Shown here: positions 34,192 through 43,082 of the stretch, one piece after another
How positions within the stretch are numbered: the first letter of the stretch is position 1
Layout of the letters: each line of letters starts with the position of its first letter
Source of the DNA: Kitasatospora cineracea
GTDB taxonomy: Bacteria; Actinomycetota; Actinomycetes; Streptomycetales; Streptomycetaceae
Assembly: GCF_003751605.1 (NCBI RefSeq)
Contig: NZ_RJVJ01000001.1
Span: 3,224,001-3,288,000 of the forward strand
Length of the DNA: 64,000 nucleotides
Direction of reading: 5' to 3'
Position numbers and translations under genes: made by a program
The notes under the pieces: generated by a model
Database searches by the model: none
What the model saw: the letters and a program-made list of their open reading frames with translations, nothing else
Told to the model about the DNA's origin: nothing

Positions 34192-34965
34192 TCAGTGCGC
34201 GGTCCAGCCGCCGTCCACCGGCAGGCTCGCCCCGGTGATGTACGAGGCACCCGGCGAGCACAGCCACACGGCCAGCTGCGCCACTTCGTCCGGCTCGATC
34301 AGCCGCTTCACGGCGGTGCGGTCGAGCATGATCTGCTCCACCACCTCGTCCTCGTGGATGCCGTGCGCCAGCGCCTGCGCGGCGATCTGCTTCTCCACCA
34401 GCGCGGTCCGCACGTACGCCGGGTTCACGCAGTTGCTGGTCACCCCGTACGGGGCGCCCTCCAGGGCCACCGTCTTGCTCAGGCCCTCCAGGGCGTGCTT
34501 GGCCGTCACGTACGCCGACTTGAAGGCGCTCGCCCGCAGGCCGTGCACCGAGGAGATGTTGACCACCCGGCCCCACTCGCGCTCGTACATGTGCGGCAGG
34601 GTGCGGCGCAGGATCCGGAACGGGGCCTCCACCATGACCCGCTGGATCAGCGTGAACCGCTCCACCGGGAACTCGTGCACCGGCGCGACGTGCTGCAGGC
34701 CCGCGTTGTTGACCACGATGTCCGCGTCCGCCGGCAGCGCCTCCACCGCGTCCGGGTCCGACAGGTCCGCGACGTGCGCGGTCCCGCCGATCCGGGCCGC
34801 CAGCTCCTCGGCGGGGCCGGCCGCCAGGTCGACGACGTACACGTGCGCGCCCGCCGCGGCGAACGCCTCCGCGCAGGCCCGGCCGATGCCGGAGGCGGCC
34901 CCGGTGACCAGGGCGGTGCGGCCGAGCAGCGGGGGTTCGGCGGGCGGGGCAGAAGTGGTGTCCAT
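34192..34965 (-). CDS. 3-hydroxybutyrate dehydrogenase (SDR family)
   Basis: Oxidises 3-hydroxybutyrate to acetoacetate with NAD+. The 257-residue short-chain dehydrogenase has the T-G-A-A-S-G-I-G nucleotide motif, N-N-A-G-L-Q-H, catalytic Ser in I-S-S-V-H-G, and Y-V-T-A-K. The Q-H-V-A-P and C-N-P-A-Y-V-R-T segments resemble 3-hydroxybutyrate dehydrogenases more than generic SDRs. No clear ribosome binding site precedes the ATG, so it may be leaderless. First gene of a likely operon with the MHS transporter and PucR regulator. Confidence 0.88.
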   Translation of the reverse strand: MDTTSAPPAEPPLLGRTALVTGAASGIGRACAEAFAAAGAHVYVVDLAAGPAEELAARIGGTAHVADLSDPDAVEALPADADIVVNNAGLQHVAPVHEFPVERFTLIQRVMVEAPFRILRRTLPHMYEREWGRVVNISSVHGLRASAFKSAYVTAKHALEGLSKTVALEGAPYGVTSNCVNPAYVRTALVEKQIAAQALAHGIHEDEVVEQIMLDRTAVKRLIEPDEVAQLAVWLCSPGASYITGASLPVDGGWTAH

Positions 34966-35263
34966 GGCCGAGAACGGTAGGAATCCGCGCGCCCCGCAAC
35001 GATGTGGGCGGACACCACAGCACGGCCCGCCCCCATGGTTCCCGGCACCATGAGCCCGGAACGCGGGCAGCGGCTCCCGAACTCAAACACGCGACGCCCG
35101 TGCTTCCTCACAACGGGCGGGGCTGGTTCACCCGTTCGGAGGATGGGCGGCCCGAATCCACCCATAGCGTCCCAATGCTCGCTACATTCGCGCCGATTCC
35201 CGATCAGGGGGCGCCGTCCCGGGCAGGAGGGGCCGGAACGGCGCCTGAGAGGTGTGGACTGCT

Positions 35264-36862
35264 ATGCCCCAACGGCCAGTGATCGACAGCCCCGCGTACC
35301 GACCGCTCGACCCGCTCGACCCGCGCCCGACCGGAGCGGCCGAGACTCCTCCGCGCGCGCCCGAGCAACCCGAGCCACCGGCCCCCGCGGCCGGGCGCGC
35401 CCAGAACCCGCAACTCGCCGCGCTCATCGAGGAGTCCGGCTTCTCGCACGCCGGCCTCGCCCGCCGGGTCGACCAACTCGGCCTGGAACACGGCCTCGAC
35501 CTGCGCTACGACAAGACCTCGGTCACCCGCTGGTTGCGCGGCCAGCAACCCCGCGGCGCGACCCCCGCGCTGATCGCCGAGGTCTTCACCCGCCGCCTCG
35601 GCCGCCGCCTCACCGCCCAGGACGTCGGCCTCGACGCCTGCGCCCCGGTCTACGCCGGGCTCGAGTTCGCCGAGACCCCGCAGGAGGCCGTCGACATCGT
35701 CGCCTCCATGTGGCGCAAGGACAACGGCCCCTACGCCGAACTCCGCAAGATCGCCTTCACCCCCGCCGGACTCGTCGTCCCCAGCCGCGACTGGCTGATC
35801 GGCCGCACCGACGAACGCGTCGCCCGCGACGGCACCACCCTCACCCCCGAGGAGCTCCGCACGCCCCCGCAGGGCGCCCGCGTCCCCCCGCAGGGCCCGC
35901 GCCGCCCCGCCGGGACCGAACCCGCCGCCGAACACCGGGAGACCAGGCCCCCGGTCCGGGTCGGCCGCGGCGACATCGCCGCGATCCGTGCCGTCGGCGA
36001 CCTGTTCCGCGCCCTCGACCACGCCTACGGCGGCGGCCACGCCCGGCAGGCCCTGGTCCGCTACCTGGAGAGCGAAGCCGAACCCATGCTCCGCGGCCGG
36101 TACGGCGAACAGATCGGCCGCGCCCTGTTCGGCGCCGTCTCCGACCTGACCCGGCTGGCCGGCTGGACCTCCTTCGACATCGCCGCGCACGGCCTCGCCC
36201 AGCGCTACTTCGTCCAGGCCCTGCGGCTCTCCCAGGCCGCCGGCGACCGCGTCCTCGGCGGCTTCATCCTCACCACCATGAGCCAGCAGGCCGTCCACCT
36301 CGGCCACGCCCGCGAAGCCATCCAGCTCGCCCGGGTCGCCCAGCAGGGCGTCGGCACCGCCGCCGCCCCCGTCGTCCAGGCCCTCATGCACGCCGCCGAG
36401 GCCCGCGGCCACGCCCTGGCCGGCGACGTCCGCGCCTGCACCACCGCCCTGGTCCGCTGCGAACGCGCCCTGGCCACCGCCCGCAGCGCCGACGAAGTCC
36501 CGTCCTGGGCCCGCTACTTCGACGACGCCCAGCTCGCCGACGAGTTCGCCCACTGCTACCGCGACCTCCAGCAGTGGCGCCCCGCCGCCCAGCACGCCGA
36601 GAAGTCCCTCCGGCTGCGCGCGCCCGCCTACGCCCGCAGCCGCATCCTCTGCCGACTCGTCCTCGCCTCCGCCCGCCTCGGCATGGGCGACGTCGACGAA
36701 GCCTGCTCGATGGCCACCGACTCCCTCCGCGCCGCCGGGGAGATGCGCTCCGCCCGCACCGTCGAGTACCTCCGCGACTTCCACCGCCGCCTCACCCCCT
36801 ACCGCACCACCCCCGCCGCCCGCGCCTTCGAAGAAGCCTCCCGCCAAGCGGGGGTGATCTGA
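35264..36862 (+). CDS. NsdA-like regulator with TPR-type repeats
   Basis: A 532-residue protein: a Pro-rich N-terminus, a helix-turn-helix-like region at ~45-110 (S-H-A-G-L-A-R-R-V ... D-K-T-S-V-T-R-W-L-R-G), then long helical repeats up to the C-terminus, as in Streptomyces regulators related to NsdA. Such proteins affect development and antibiotic production. A GTG four codons upstream is an alternative start. It is divergent from the 3-hydroxybutyrate dehydrogenase gene, with a 298-bp gap. The exact ortholog is not certain. Confidence 0.7.
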   Translation: MPQRPVIDSPAYRPLDPLDPRPTGAAETPPRAPEQPEPPAPAAGRAQNPQLAALIEESGFSHAGLARRVDQLGLEHGLDLRYDKTSVTRWLRGQQPRGATPALIAEVFTRRLGRRLTAQDVGLDACAPVYAGLEFAETPQEAVDIVASMWRKDNGPYAELRKIAFTPAGLVVPSRDWLIGRTDERVARDGTTLTPEELRTPPQGARVPPQGPRRPAGTEPAAEHRETRPPVRVGRGDIAAIRAVGDLFRALDHAYGGGHARQALVRYLESEAEPMLRGRYGEQIGRALFGAVSDLTRLAGWTSFDIAAHGLAQRYFVQALRLSQAAGDRVLGGFILTTMSQQAVHLGHAREAIQLARVAQQGVGTAAAPVVQALMHAAEARGHALAGDVRACTTALVRCERALATARSADEVPSWARYFDDAQLADEFAHCYRDLQQWRPAAQHAEKSLRLRAPAYARSRILCRLVLASARLGMGDVDEACSMATDSLRAAGEMRSARTVEYLRDFHRRLTPYRTTPAARAFEEASRQAGVI

Positions 36863-36889
36863 CCCTCGCCGAAGGCCCCGCCAAGGCCC

Positions 36890-36923
36890 GGTCAGGGCCC
36901 GGTCAGGGCCCGGTCAGGGGCCC
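36890..36923. repeat. three tandem 11-bp repeats
   Basis: GGTCAGGGCCC occurs twice in a row (36890-36900, 36901-36911), followed by a 12-bp variant with one extra G. The array lies in the 175-bp gap between two convergent genes. Confidence 0.75.
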
Positions 36924-37037
36924 GGGAACGGCGGGCCGATGCTGCTGCCGGTCGGAGCCCGTCGAAAGCCCCGGGCTGCCGAGGGCCTCGACCGGCACCC
37001 CCGCAGGACCGAATCCCGCCGTCCCCCGGTTCCCGCC

Positions 37038-38357
37038 CTACGCCGCCTCCGCGACCTCCGCCCCGGCCCGCACCCCGAGGTCGCGCAGCACCGCCTCCGC
37101 GGCCCGCCGGCCGGAGACCAGCGCGCCCTGGACCGTCCCGGTGTCCCGGTGGTCGCCGCAGACGTACAGCCCGGCGAGCAGCCGGACGGAACGGCGGAAG
37201 TGGTGCGGCGGCGGCATCGAGACGACCGCGTCGGAGGCGTGGCGGACGGTCAGGAACTCCCACCCCGCGGTGGAGGTCCCGTACAGCTCCGCCAGCCGCC
37301 GCCGCACGGCGCCCTCGTCGCCGGCCGGCCCGCCGGAGTCGAAGGCGCGGCGGCCGAGCACCGTGGTGGCGATCAGCGCCCGCCCGTCGGCGGCGTACGA
37401 GGGGTCGGCGTCGCTGAGCACCAGCGAGTGCGAGATCCCGGAGCGTTCGGCGTCCAGCAGCAGCACGGCCTCGCCCAGCGGCGAGCGCTCCGCCGCGTGG
37501 TAGTAGGTGGTGACGGGGTGGAAACCGGGCTGGCGCAGGCCCGGCAGCAGGGCGGCGGCCGTCGCGGCGTCGGTGGCCACGACCACGGCGCGGGCCCCGA
37601 TCCGGCCGTGCCGGGCGGTCTCGACGCCGTCCGTCCCGACCGAGGTGACCTCGACGCCGAGCCGCAGCCCGTGCTCGGGGAGCCGGGCGGCGAGCTGCTC
37701 GGGGACCGCCCCGATGCCCGCCGCCGGGACGCAGAGCCGACCCCGGGCGTACGCGCGCAGCACCAGGTCGGCGACCCGGCTGGAGGTGCCCAGCGCGGGG
37801 TCGGACAGCAGCGCGCCGAGCAGCGGGCGCAGGAAGCCGTCGACGGTGCGGGCGGGCAGGCCGCGCTCGGCCAGGGCCCGGGCGGCGGTGGTCTCGGGGC
37901 GGGCGTGGATCCGGGCCGGGGGCGTCGCGGCGAGCCGGGCCAGGGCAGCGGCCAGCCGGGCCTTCTCGAGCGGGGTGCCGAGCGGTCCGCGGGCGGCGGC
38001 CTGCCGGGCGGGGGTGAGCTGCGGGTCGCCGGTCCGGTAGGTGCGGCCGCCGCTGTGCACCAGGACGCCGGGGGCGAGCGGACGCAGCTGCAGCCGGTCG
38101 AGGTCGAGACGGCGGGCGAGTTCGGGGTAGGCGGTGTTGAGCAGGTGGCTGCCGTGGTCGAGCCGGAAACCGTCGAGTTCGCGGGCGGCCGCCCGGCCGC
38201 CGATGCGTTCGGTGGCTTCCAGGACCTGGACGTCCAGGCCCTGGGCGGCGAGCGCGTCGGCGGCGGTCAGTCCGGCTATGCCGGCGCCGACGACGATCGC
38301 GTCGGGGTCGCCGGACCGGCCGTGCCGGGCGCGGCCGATGAAGTCCTGTGCGGGCAC
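37038..38357 (-). CDS. FAD-dependent oxidoreductase (amine-oxidase/desaturase-like)
   Basis: A 439-residue flavoprotein with the N-terminal dinucleotide motif V-V-G-A-G-I-A-G-L-T-A-A, then E-A-T-E-R-I-G-G-R-A-A-A as in monoamine oxidases and phytoene desaturases, and a C-terminal V-C-G-D-H-R-D-T-G-T-V-Q-G-A FAD-binding segment. The substrate cannot be told. It begins at ATG or GTG near 38357 and is convergent with the NsdA-like gene. No biosynthetic partners lie beside it. Confidence 0.8.
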   Translation of the reverse strand: MPAQDFIGRARHGRSGDPDAIVVGAGIAGLTAADALAAQGLDVQVLEATERIGGRAAARELDGFRLDHGSHLLNTAYPELARRLDLDRLQLRPLAPGVLVHSGGRTYRTGDPQLTPARQAAARGPLGTPLEKARLAAALARLAATPPARIHARPETTAARALAERGLPARTVDGFLRPLLGALLSDPALGTSSRVADLVLRAYARGRLCVPAAGIGAVPEQLAARLPEHGLRLGVEVTSVGTDGVETARHGRIGARAVVVATDAATAAALLPGLRQPGFHPVTTYYHAAERSPLGEAVLLLDAERSGISHSLVLSDADPSYAADGRALIATTVLGRRAFDSGGPAGDEGAVRRRLAELYGTSTAGWEFLTVRHASDAVVSMPPPHHFRRSVRLLAGLYVCGDHRDTGTVQGALVSGRRAAEAVLRDLGVRAGAEVAEAA

Positions 38358-38843
38358 GAGTGGGTGCTCCCTCCCTGGCGGAGCCCCCCGGCGGCCGCCG
38401 CGCGCGGCAGGGCCCGCGGGCGAGCGGGCGGGTGCCGGGGCGGGCAGTGGGGGGCGGACGTGGTCCGCACTGGTGATGCCCCGTCATCCGCGGGTCCAGA
38501 CCGGCGGGTTCCACCCAATCGGGTCATCACACCGGGCATGGGCACGCAGCGGGTCCGGACGGTTACCCACCGTGCGCCAAACGGGGTGCGGGGGGTGGGA
38601 GCGGGCGCGCACCGTCACCGCCCACACCCCGCGCGCCGCCCGCTTGCACCCGTGCGCCCCCCGCCGACGCCCCGTCAACTCCCTTAGGCCGCACCGCCCC
38701 CGCGCTCACCCGCCGAGCCACCCGCGCTGACCCCCGGAGCCGCCCGCAGCGCCCGCCGACCGCGCCCGCCCGCCGCCGCACCGTTCGCGCCGCAGCGCCC
38801 GCCGACCGCGCCCGCCCGCCGCACCGTTCCCGCCGCAGCGCCC
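38358..38843. other. 486-bp gap, no gene recognised
   Basis: Between two minus-strand genes. Many open frames exist because of the GC content, but none has a ribosome binding site with convincing protein. The left part must hold the promoter of the flavoprotein gene. The right part holds a tandem repeat (38746-38834). Confidence 0.5.
38746..38834. repeat. two imperfect 46/43-bp tandem repeats
   Basis: Unit 1 (38746-38791) and unit 2 (38792-38834) both begin GCAGCGCCCGCCGACC and include GCACCGTTC. A third unit starts at 38835. The array lies just beyond the stop codon of the epimerase gene. Confidence 0.75.
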
Positions 38844-39767
38844 CTACCGCAGCCCGAGCGCCGCCGCCACGACCGCCCCCGCGTCGGGGTCGCGGAACTC
38901 GAACCCGGCGTCCAGCAGCGCCTTCGGCACCACCCGGTGACTGCCCACCACCTCCACCGCCATCTCCCCGAGCGCGGCGCGCAGTGCCCACTCCGGCACC
39001 GCGAACACCGCCGGCCGCCCGAGCTGCCGGGACAGCTCCGCGGTCAGCTCGCGGTTGGTGACGGGGTCGGGCCCGACCAGGTTGACCGGCCCGGAGAGGT
39101 CCTGGCGCTCGATCAGGAAGCGCAGCGCGGCGACCTCGTCGGCCAGCGAGATCACCGACCAGTACTGCCCGCCGCTGCCCAGCCGCCCGCCCAGCGCGAG
39201 CCGGAACAGCGGCAGCAGCCGCGCCCCGGCGCCGCCCTTCGGGTCGAGCACCAGCCCGGTGCGCGGGTGCACCACTCGGATCCCGGCGTCCGCGGCGGGC
39301 CGCGCGGCGCGCTCCCACTCCTCGCAGACCCCGGCCAGGAAGTCGTCGCCGGCCGGCGCGTCCTCGTCGATCACCCGGTCGCCGGTCTGCCCGTAGTAGC
39401 CGACCGCGGAGGCGCTGACCAGCACCTGCGGCGGCTCCTCCAGCCGGGACAGCGCGGCGGCCAGCGTCTCGGTGCCGAGCACCCGGCTGTCCCGGATCTC
39501 CCGCCGGTAGGCGTCCGTCCAGCGCCGGTCGCCGACGCCCGCCCCGGCCAGGTGCACCACGGCCCGCACGCCCTCCAGCGCGGCCGCGTCGATCTGCATC
39601 AGCTGCGGGTTCCAGCCGACCCCGACCGTCCCGTCCGGCTGCGGCCCGGTGCGCGAGCGCCGCCGCACCAGCCGCAGCACCTCGTGCCCGTCCGCCAGCA
39701 GGGAGTCCACCAGCGCGGACCCGATCAACCCCGTGGAACCTGTCACCGCGATTCGCATACCGGCCAT
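38844..39767 (-). CDS. TIGR01777-family NAD-dependent epimerase-like protein
   Basis: A 307-residue protein of the extended SDR group: G-S-T-G-L-I-G-S-A-L near the N-terminus binds the dinucleotide, V-G-W-N-P lies at ~50, V-H-L-A-G-A-G-V follows, then S-A-S-A-V-G-Y-Y-G and R-T-G-L-V-L. A short C-terminal DUF1731-type region (E-M-A-V-E-V-V-G-S-H-R-V-V-P-K-A-L-L) completes the family pattern. Relatives such as E. coli YfcH have no settled function. It is divergent from the GNAT gene. Confidence 0.88.
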   Translation of the reverse strand: MAGMRIAVTGSTGLIGSALVDSLLADGHEVLRLVRRRSRTGPQPDGTVGVGWNPQLMQIDAAALEGVRAVVHLAGAGVGDRRWTDAYRREIRDSRVLGTETLAAALSRLEEPPQVLVSASAVGYYGQTGDRVIDEDAPAGDDFLAGVCEEWERAARPAADAGIRVVHPRTGLVLDPKGGAGARLLPLFRLALGGRLGSGGQYWSVISLADEVAALRFLIERQDLSGPVNLVGPDPVTNRELTAELSRQLGRPAVFAVPEWALRAALGEMAVEVVGSHRVVPKALLDAGFEFRDPDAGAVVAAALGLR

Positions 39768-39865
39768 CCTCGCAGCCCGCCCCCGCCCACCCGTTCAGAA
39801 ACCCCGTCCCGGGGCGGCCCACCCACCGCTCCTCGACGGCCGGGGCCTTCGGACGAGGGCCTAAC

Positions 39866-40369
39866 ATGACCGCCATGCCCTCCAACGATGTGATCATCAG
39901 GCCGGCGCGGGACGAGGACGAGCGCGCGATCCGCGCCGTCGACCACGCCATCTGGTCCCCGCTCAGCGAGGTCGCCCCGCGCGGCCCCGAGGACGCGCCG
40001 GTCTTCGACGGGGACCACCGCCCCGACCAGTACCTGCTGGCCGAACTCGGCGGCCGCGTGGTCGGCTACGTCCGCCAGATCCGGGAGATCCCGCTCCCCT
40101 CCAACGCCCACGTCCGCCAGATCCAGGGCCTCGGCGTCCTCCCCGAGGCCCGCGGCCGCCGCATCGGCGACGCCCTGCTCACCGCGGCCTGCGAAGCCGC
40201 CCGCGCCGCCGGGGCCCGCCGGATGACCCTGCGCGTGCTCGGCCACAACACCCCGGCCCGCCGCCTCTACGAGCGCAACGGCTTCCAGGTCCTCGGCGTC
40301 CTCCCCGAGCACTTCCTCCTGGAGGACAGCTACGTCGACGACGTCTGGATGGGCCGCACCCTCACCTGA
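39866..40369 (+). CDS. GNAT family N-acetyltransferase
   Basis: A 167-residue acetyltransferase. The acetyl-CoA signature is V-L-P-E-A-R-G-R-R-I-G (~88-98), followed by the usual A-A-C-E-A-A-R helix, then N-T-P-A-R-R-L-Y-E-R-N-G-F and a closing D-D-V-W-M-G strand. A second ATG three codons in could be the start. Substrate unknown. Convergent with the DUF4240 gene. Confidence 0.88.
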   Translation: MTAMPSNDVIIRPARDEDERAIRAVDHAIWSPLSEVAPRGPEDAPVFDGDHRPDQYLLAELGGRVVGYVRQIREIPLPSNAHVRQIQGLGVLPEARGRRIGDALLTAACEAARAAGARRMTLRVLGHNTPARRLYERNGFQVLGVLPEHFLLEDSYVDDVWMGRTLT

Positions 40370-40411
40370 CCCGGCCCGCCCCGCCCGGACGGGGCCGGCC
40401 ACCGGACCTGA

Positions 40412-40427
40412 CGCCCCGTCCGGGGCG
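40412..40427. terminator. short hairpin between convergent genes
   Basis: CGCCCCG (40412-40418) and CGGGGCG (40421-40427) across a two-base loop, between the GNAT and DUF4240 genes. Weak. Confidence 0.35.
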
Positions 40428-40500
40428 CCGCCCCGCACAGCACCCGGACGGCCGCCACCCGAAAGGCCCGGCCCCCGCCCCGGCCCCCGCCCCGGCCCCC

Positions 40501-41016
40501 TCAGTCCCCGTACAGCTCCCACAGCCGCGGGTAGCGGGCGGCCATCACCGCCCCGTCCGCGAAGTCGAAGAAGACGCCCTCGGCGGCCGGCGGCTGACGC
40601 ACCCCCAGCTCCGGCAGCGGCAGCCCGGTCAGCCGCTCGTACGCCTCGTCGGCGGCGTAGCCGAGATCCTCCGCGTCGCCGTCCTCGGCCTCGTCGAAGT
40701 CCGGCACCAGCTCGGCCAGCGCGTCCGGCTCGTGCACCGCGCCCTCGAAGACCTCCCGGCCCTGGCCGATCAGCCAGCACCGGAAGTAGTCGAAGCCGTC
40801 CTCGGAGGCCCCGCCGAGCAGCAGGTGGGCGGCGCCCCACAGCTCCACCGTGTACGCCCGCTGGAAGCGCGCCTCGAACTGCCGGGCGAAGTCCAGCACG
40901 TCGTCCGGGGTGAGCCGCAGCAGTTGCTCGACCAGCGCCTCGGCCTGCTCGTCCGGGTCGCCCTCGGCCGCGTCCCGGGCGTCGTCGACCAGTTGCCAGA
41001 ATGCCGTCTCGTCCAT
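40501..41016 (-). CDS. DUF4240 domain-containing protein
   Basis: A 171-residue acidic protein with the DUF4240 pattern: M-D-E-T-A-F-W-Q-L-V-D at the N-terminus, L-W-G-A-A-H-L-L-L-G-G-A-S-E-D in the middle, and F-D-Y-F-R-C-W-L-I-G-Q-G-R. Function unknown. ATG 41016 is chosen over an upstream GTG because the family begins at this M-D-E-x-x-F-W and GGAG lies upstream. It follows the E2 terminator on the same strand. Confidence 0.8.
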   Translation of the reverse strand: MDETAFWQLVDDARDAAEGDPDEQAEALVEQLLRLTPDDVLDFARQFEARFQRAYTVELWGAAHLLLGGASEDGFDYFRCWLIGQGREVFEGAVHEPDALAELVPDFDEAEDGDAEDLGYAADEAYERLTGLPLPELGVRQPPAAEGVFFDFADGAVMAARYPRLWELYGD

Positions 41017-41096
41017 CACCGCTCCAGCCTCCACGATCGCCGCGCGGCCCGCACCCGATCGGTCCCGCCGACCGGGCCGCCGACCGGCCCGGAACG

Positions 41097-41140
41097 CGCG
41101 GGAGCCCCGCACCGTCCGGGGACGGTGCGGGGCTCCCGCG
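41097..41140. terminator. strong terminator downstream of E2 gene
   Basis: Perfect 21-bp arms (41097-41117 with 41120-41140), 22 bases beyond the E2 stop on the minus strand. Confidence 0.85.
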
Positions 41141-41162
41141 GAGTGCTTCGCAGCACGGGGCC

Positions 41163-43024
41163 TTACAGGCCGAGCTCGACCTCGAACTCGCCGGCCTCCA
41201 GGATCTCCTTGACCGCGACCAGGTAGCGGGCGGCGTCCGCGCCGTCCACCAGGCGGTGGTCGTAGGAGAGCGACAGGTAGGTCATGTCGCGGATGCCGAT
41301 GGCGGTGCCGCCGTCGGACTCGATGACCACCGGGCGCTTCACGGTCGCGCCGATGCCCAGGATGGCGACCTGGTTCGGCGGGACGATGACGGTGTCGAAC
41401 AGCGCGCCGCGCGAACCGGTGTTGGAGATGGTGAAGGTCGCGCCGGACAGCTCGTCCGGGGTGATCTTGCTGTCGCGGACCTTCGAGGCCAGCTCCGCGG
41501 TCTTCTTCGAGATGCCCGCGATGTTGAGGTCGCCCGCACCCTTGATGACCGGGGTCATCAGACCCTTCTCGGAGTCCACCGCGATACCGATGTTCTCGGA
41601 GTCGAAGTAGGTGACGGTGCCCTCGGCCTCGTTGATCCGGGCGTTGATGACCGCGTGGGCCTTCAGCGCCTGGGCGGCGGCCTTCACGAAGAACGGCATC
41701 GGGGACAGCTTCACGCCCTCGCGGGCCAGGAAGGAGTCCTTCGCCTTCGCGCGCAGCGACATGATCCGGGTGACGTCCACCTCGACCACGCTGGTCAGCT
41801 GGGCCTGCTCGTGCAGGGCCTTCAGCATGTTGTCGCCGATGACCTTGCGCATGCGGGTCATCTTGACGGTCTGGCCGCGCAGCGCGGACGGCGCGGCGGC
41901 GGCCTTCGCCGGGGCGGCGGCAGCGGGGGCGGCGACCGGGGCCGGCGCGGCCTTGGCGGCCTCGGCGGCGGCGATCACGTCCTGCTTGCGGATGCGGCCG
42001 CCGACGCCGGTGCCGGCGACGGAGGCGAGCGCGACACCGTGCTCGGCGGCGAGCTTGCGCACCAGCGGGGTGACGTAGGCGTCACCGGCGTCCGCGGCCG
42101 GAGCGGCGGCGACCGGCGCGGCCGGAGCAGCCACCGGGGCCGGAGCGGCCGGCGCAGCGGGGGCGGCCGGGGCCGGAGCGGCCACCGGGGCCGGAGCGGC
42201 CGGCGCAGCGGGGGCGGCCGGGGCCGGAGCGGCCACCGGGGCCGGAGCGGCGGCAGCGGGCGCCGGAGCAGCCGGGGCGGCCGGAGCCGGGGCCGGGGCG
42301 GCCGGGGCAGCGGGAGCCGGGGCCGGGGCCGGGGCCGGGGCGGCGGGAGCAGCCGGAGCGGCGGCCGGGGCCGGAGCGGCCGGAGCCGAGCCCGCGGCGC
42401 CGATCAGCGCGAGCTGGCCGCCGACCTCGGCGGTCTCGTCCTCGCCGACCAGGATCTTCACCAGGGTGCCCGCCACGGGGGAGGGGATCTCGGTGTCGAC
42501 CTTGTCGGTGGAGACCTCCAGCAGCGGCTCGTCGACCTCGACGGTGTCGCCCTCGGCCTTCAGCCAGCGGGTGACGGTGCCCTCGGTGACCGACTCGCCC
42601 AGCGCGGGCAGCAGCACCGGGGTGGCGTCGCCGGCCGGAGCGGCGGCGGCCGGAGCCGCGGCCGGGGCCTCGGCGGCCGGGGCCTCGGCGGCCGGGGCGG
42701 GGCCGCGGGGGCCTCCGCGACCGGGGCGGCGGCCGGAGCCGGAGCAGCCTCGGCGGCGGGCGCCGGGGCGGCGGCGGGGGCGCCGGAGCCGTCGTCGATG
42801 ATCGCCAGCTCGGCGCCCACCTCGACGGTCTCGTCCTCGCCGACCTTGATCGAGGCCAGGATGCCGGAGGCCGGCGCCGGGATCTCGGTGTCGACCTTGT
42901 CGGTGGAGACTTCGAGCAGCGGCTCGTCGATCTCCACGCGCTCACCCTCGGCCTTCAGCCAACGGGTGACGGTGCCTTCGGTCACGCTCTCGCCCAGCGC
43001 GGGCAGTGTTACTGAGACCGCCAT
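41163..43024 (-). pseudogene. sucB: dihydrolipoamide acyltransferase (E2), reading frame broken in the linker
   Basis: E2 core of a 2-oxoacid dehydrogenase, usually labelled succinyltransferase. Two lipoyl domains, each with T-D-K-V-D-T-E-I-P, a peripheral subunit-binding domain ([10 protein letters not shown]), and a C-terminal catalytic domain with S-Y-D-H-R-L-V-D-G. The first lipoyl domain (start ATG 43024) is in another frame than the rest. The join lies near 42692-42706, in a G/C run of the Ala/Pro linker, where one extra G would restore a single ~620-residue protein. If real, the downstream part could only start at an internal codon near 42617 with one lipoyl domain. lpd lies just upstream. 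Confidence 0.85.
42130..42231 (-). repeat. two exact 51-bp tandem repeats in E2 linker
   Basis: 42130-42180 and 42181-42231 are identical, and each encodes 17 residues of the flexible Ala/Pro linker (V-A-A-P-A-P-A-A-P). A third partial unit follows. The number of units may vary between strains. Confidence 0.85.
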
Positions 43025-43082
43025 GGTTCCAGCGACTCCTATCAAGTCTTGCGTACAGGAATGAACGGGGACGGGGGCGCGA

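Noticed and set aside
42110..42360. CRISPR-like or minisatellite array in the E2 linker
   Set aside because: The repeats are in frame, have no spacers and encode an Ala/Pro linker expected in E2 proteins.
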